Shown here: in pieces, positions 32,418 through 33,311 of the stretch
Layout: the number at the start of each line of letters is the position of its first letter
Numbering within the stretch: the first letter of the stretch is position 1
NCBI GenBank assembly: GCA_013215985.1
Contig: JABSOL010000008.1
Coordinates: forward strand, 1-33,311
Direction: 5' to 3'
Source: Campylobacteraceae bacterium
GTDB lineage: Bacteria > Campylobacterota > Campylobacteria > Campylobacterales > Arcobacteraceae
Length of the DNA stretch: 33,311 nucleotides
The notes under the pieces: model-generated
Databases searched by the model: none
Told to the model about the DNA's origin: nothing
The model's input: the letters and a program-made list of their open reading frames with translations, nothing else
Position numbers and translations under genes: made by a program

Positions 32418-32942
32418 ATGGAAAATGTATATATCGCAAAATTAGGAAAAACTGTTGGACTTAAAGGAGAAATTAAAATCTTCTTACAATCTGATTTTCC
32501 GGAACAATTCAGAGTAAATGCTTCATTTGCTACTAACAAAAAAACTACTTTAGTTGTCGAGTCTTTTAATGAAAAAAGAGGCGTAATTAAATTTAAAAAC
32601 ATTGATTCTATTGAATCTGCTAAAAGACTTACTAATACAGAAATTTTTACTTCTATTGAACAAACAAAAGAATCTTGTAATTTACAAAATAAACAATATT
32701 TTTGGTTTGATATAAAAGATTGTAAAATTCTTGAAAATGATGAAGACTTAGGTAAGGTTGTAGAAATTCATAGATATCCACTTGGTGATTATCTTGAAAT
32801 TAAAACATCTGAAACTTATCTTGATAAATCTTTAGCTAAAACTTTTTTAATACCATATACTGACGAGTATGTGATTTCAGTAGACTTAGATACAAAAAGC
32901 ATATTTGTTAAAGGTGCTTTAGCTATTTTAGAAAACTCTTAA
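32418..32942 (+). CDS. rimM: Ribosome maturation factor RimM
   Basis: 174 residues, usual length. N-terminal RimM barrel YIAKLGKTVGLKGEIKIF and a C-terminal PRC-barrel with YFWFDIKDCKILENDEDLGKVVEI, PLGDYLEI and FLIPYTDEYVISVDLDTKSIFV. It binds S19/16S rRNA in late 30S assembly. GGA is seven bases before ATG. In Campylobacter trmD and rplS follow directly; here they do not. Confidence 0.96.
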   Translation: MENVYIAKLGKTVGLKGEIKIFLQSDFPEQFRVNASFATNKKTTLVVESFNEKRGVIKFKNIDSIESAKRLTNTEIFTSIEQTKESCNLQNKQYFWFDIKDCKILENDEDLGKVVEIHRYPLGDYLEIKTSETYLDKSLAKTFLIPYTDEYVISVDLDTKSIFVKGALAILENS

Positions 32943-33311
32943 TACTTTAAATAAGTAAAACTGTAAACCTTAATAGTTTTTAGTGAATTATATCACAAGA
33001 ATAAATTTAAGGTTCTACATAACTCACAATATATTCTACACTAATACTTAATCCAATTTCACTTCTAATAGTATATTAACTTACTTATGTATTAACCATT
33101 AAACGACTTTTATAACATTTAATACCATTGTTCTATAATTATATATTTATTGTATATATGCTCTTAAATAGCTTTTATATCTATGATTGTATTTATTTGT
33201 AATAAGAAAATGTATGTTTTTGATTATATATTTGATTTGTGATATAAATACTATCTTTCGAAGGTATTTATATCTTATAAGAGATTAGTAGTTACATCTT
33301 TTGTTAAATTC
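32943..33311. other. Gene-free AT-rich stretch after rimM with two hairpins
   Basis: No ORF of note on either strand in 369 bases up to the window end. It holds an inverted repeat AACCTTAA (32966-32973) / TTAAGGTT (33007-33014), a minus-strand TATAAT (32992-32987) within TGTGATATAAT, and the hairpin at 33241-33274. No start of trmD is visible. Confidence 0.6.
33241..33274. repeat. 11-bp inverted repeat with a structured loop near the right edge
   Basis: GATATAAATAC (33241-33251) and GTATTTATATC (33264-33274) are perfect complements. The loop contains CTTTCGAAG, which can extend the stem after a three-base bulge. No T-run follows. It could be the leader or terminator of a gene beyond the window. 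Confidence 0.55.

Noticed and set aside
1-33311. CRISPR array or tRNA genes
   Set aside because: I read for regularly spaced direct repeats and for tRNA T-arm/CCA signatures and found none apart from the tRNA-like end of ssrA.

Overview
The window looks like chromosome of a Campylobacterota bacterium, most likely of the Arcobacter group. The evidence is the strongly AT-rich sequence, the lysine/asparagine/isoleucine-rich proteins, the tig-clpP-def block, the block glyQ-nif3-zinc ribbon-waaA-rluD-ffh-rpsP-KH-rimM (the order known from Campylobacter), and the carboxynorspermidine route to polyamines. Assignment to genus is an inference from gene content; no 16S gene is present.

Layout. (1) 1-4342 is one end of an integrative element sitting at the 3' end of ssrA (tmRNA). 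It holds the tail of a membrane protein that runs off the left edge, a Ser/Thr protein kinase translationally coupled to a PP2C phosphatase, and a P4-type tyrosine integrase next to the attachment site. (2) 4343-4735 is ssrA, with the readable tag ANNTNYSPAYAAA. (3) 4815-9876 holds a small ABM monooxygenase and a metabolic cluster: a saccharopine-dehydrogenase-like carboxynorspermidine synthase, a rubredoxin missed by the ORF track, nspC, and two tandem PPK2 kinases. The second PPK2 carries an N-terminal segment resembling an integrase arm-type DNA-binding domain. (4) 9879-13281, minus strand: a BatB-BatC-like vWA/TPR fusion and an exported M14 metallopeptidase. (5) 13442-15848: tig-clpP-def, protein folding, proteolysis and N-terminal maturation. 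(6) 15895-24046: an EF-hand-like calcium-binding protein, a HugZ/HutZ-like heme protein, a WG-repeat lipoprotein with era, a large double-Cache chemoreceptor with a CZB domain, and a U32 tRNA hydroxylase. (7) 24046-32942: a GT9-like glycosyltransferase, purE, and then the conserved translation/SRP/lipid A block. After rimM the expected trmD-rplS does not follow within the remaining 369 bases.

Many neighbours are coupled by TAATG overlaps (kinase/phosphatase, clpP/def, trhP/GT9, glyQ/nif3) or by short overlaps (rubredoxin/nspC, nif3/zinc ribbon, waaA/rluD). Five genes most plausibly start with TTG (kinase, era, zinc ribbon, waaA, ffh). Several track starts were moved to downstream codons with better ribosome binding sites (nspC, tig, M14 peptidase, trhP, glyQ, zinc ribbon, ffh).

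Most interesting for follow-up: the kinase/phosphatase pair in the ssrA island, the PPK2 with an integrase-like N-terminus inside a polyamine/polyphosphate operon, the 16-bp inverted repeat at the integrase promoter, a possible minus-strand small RNA between rluD and ffh, a hairpin that holds the waaA start codon in its loop, and the rimM/trmD synteny break.
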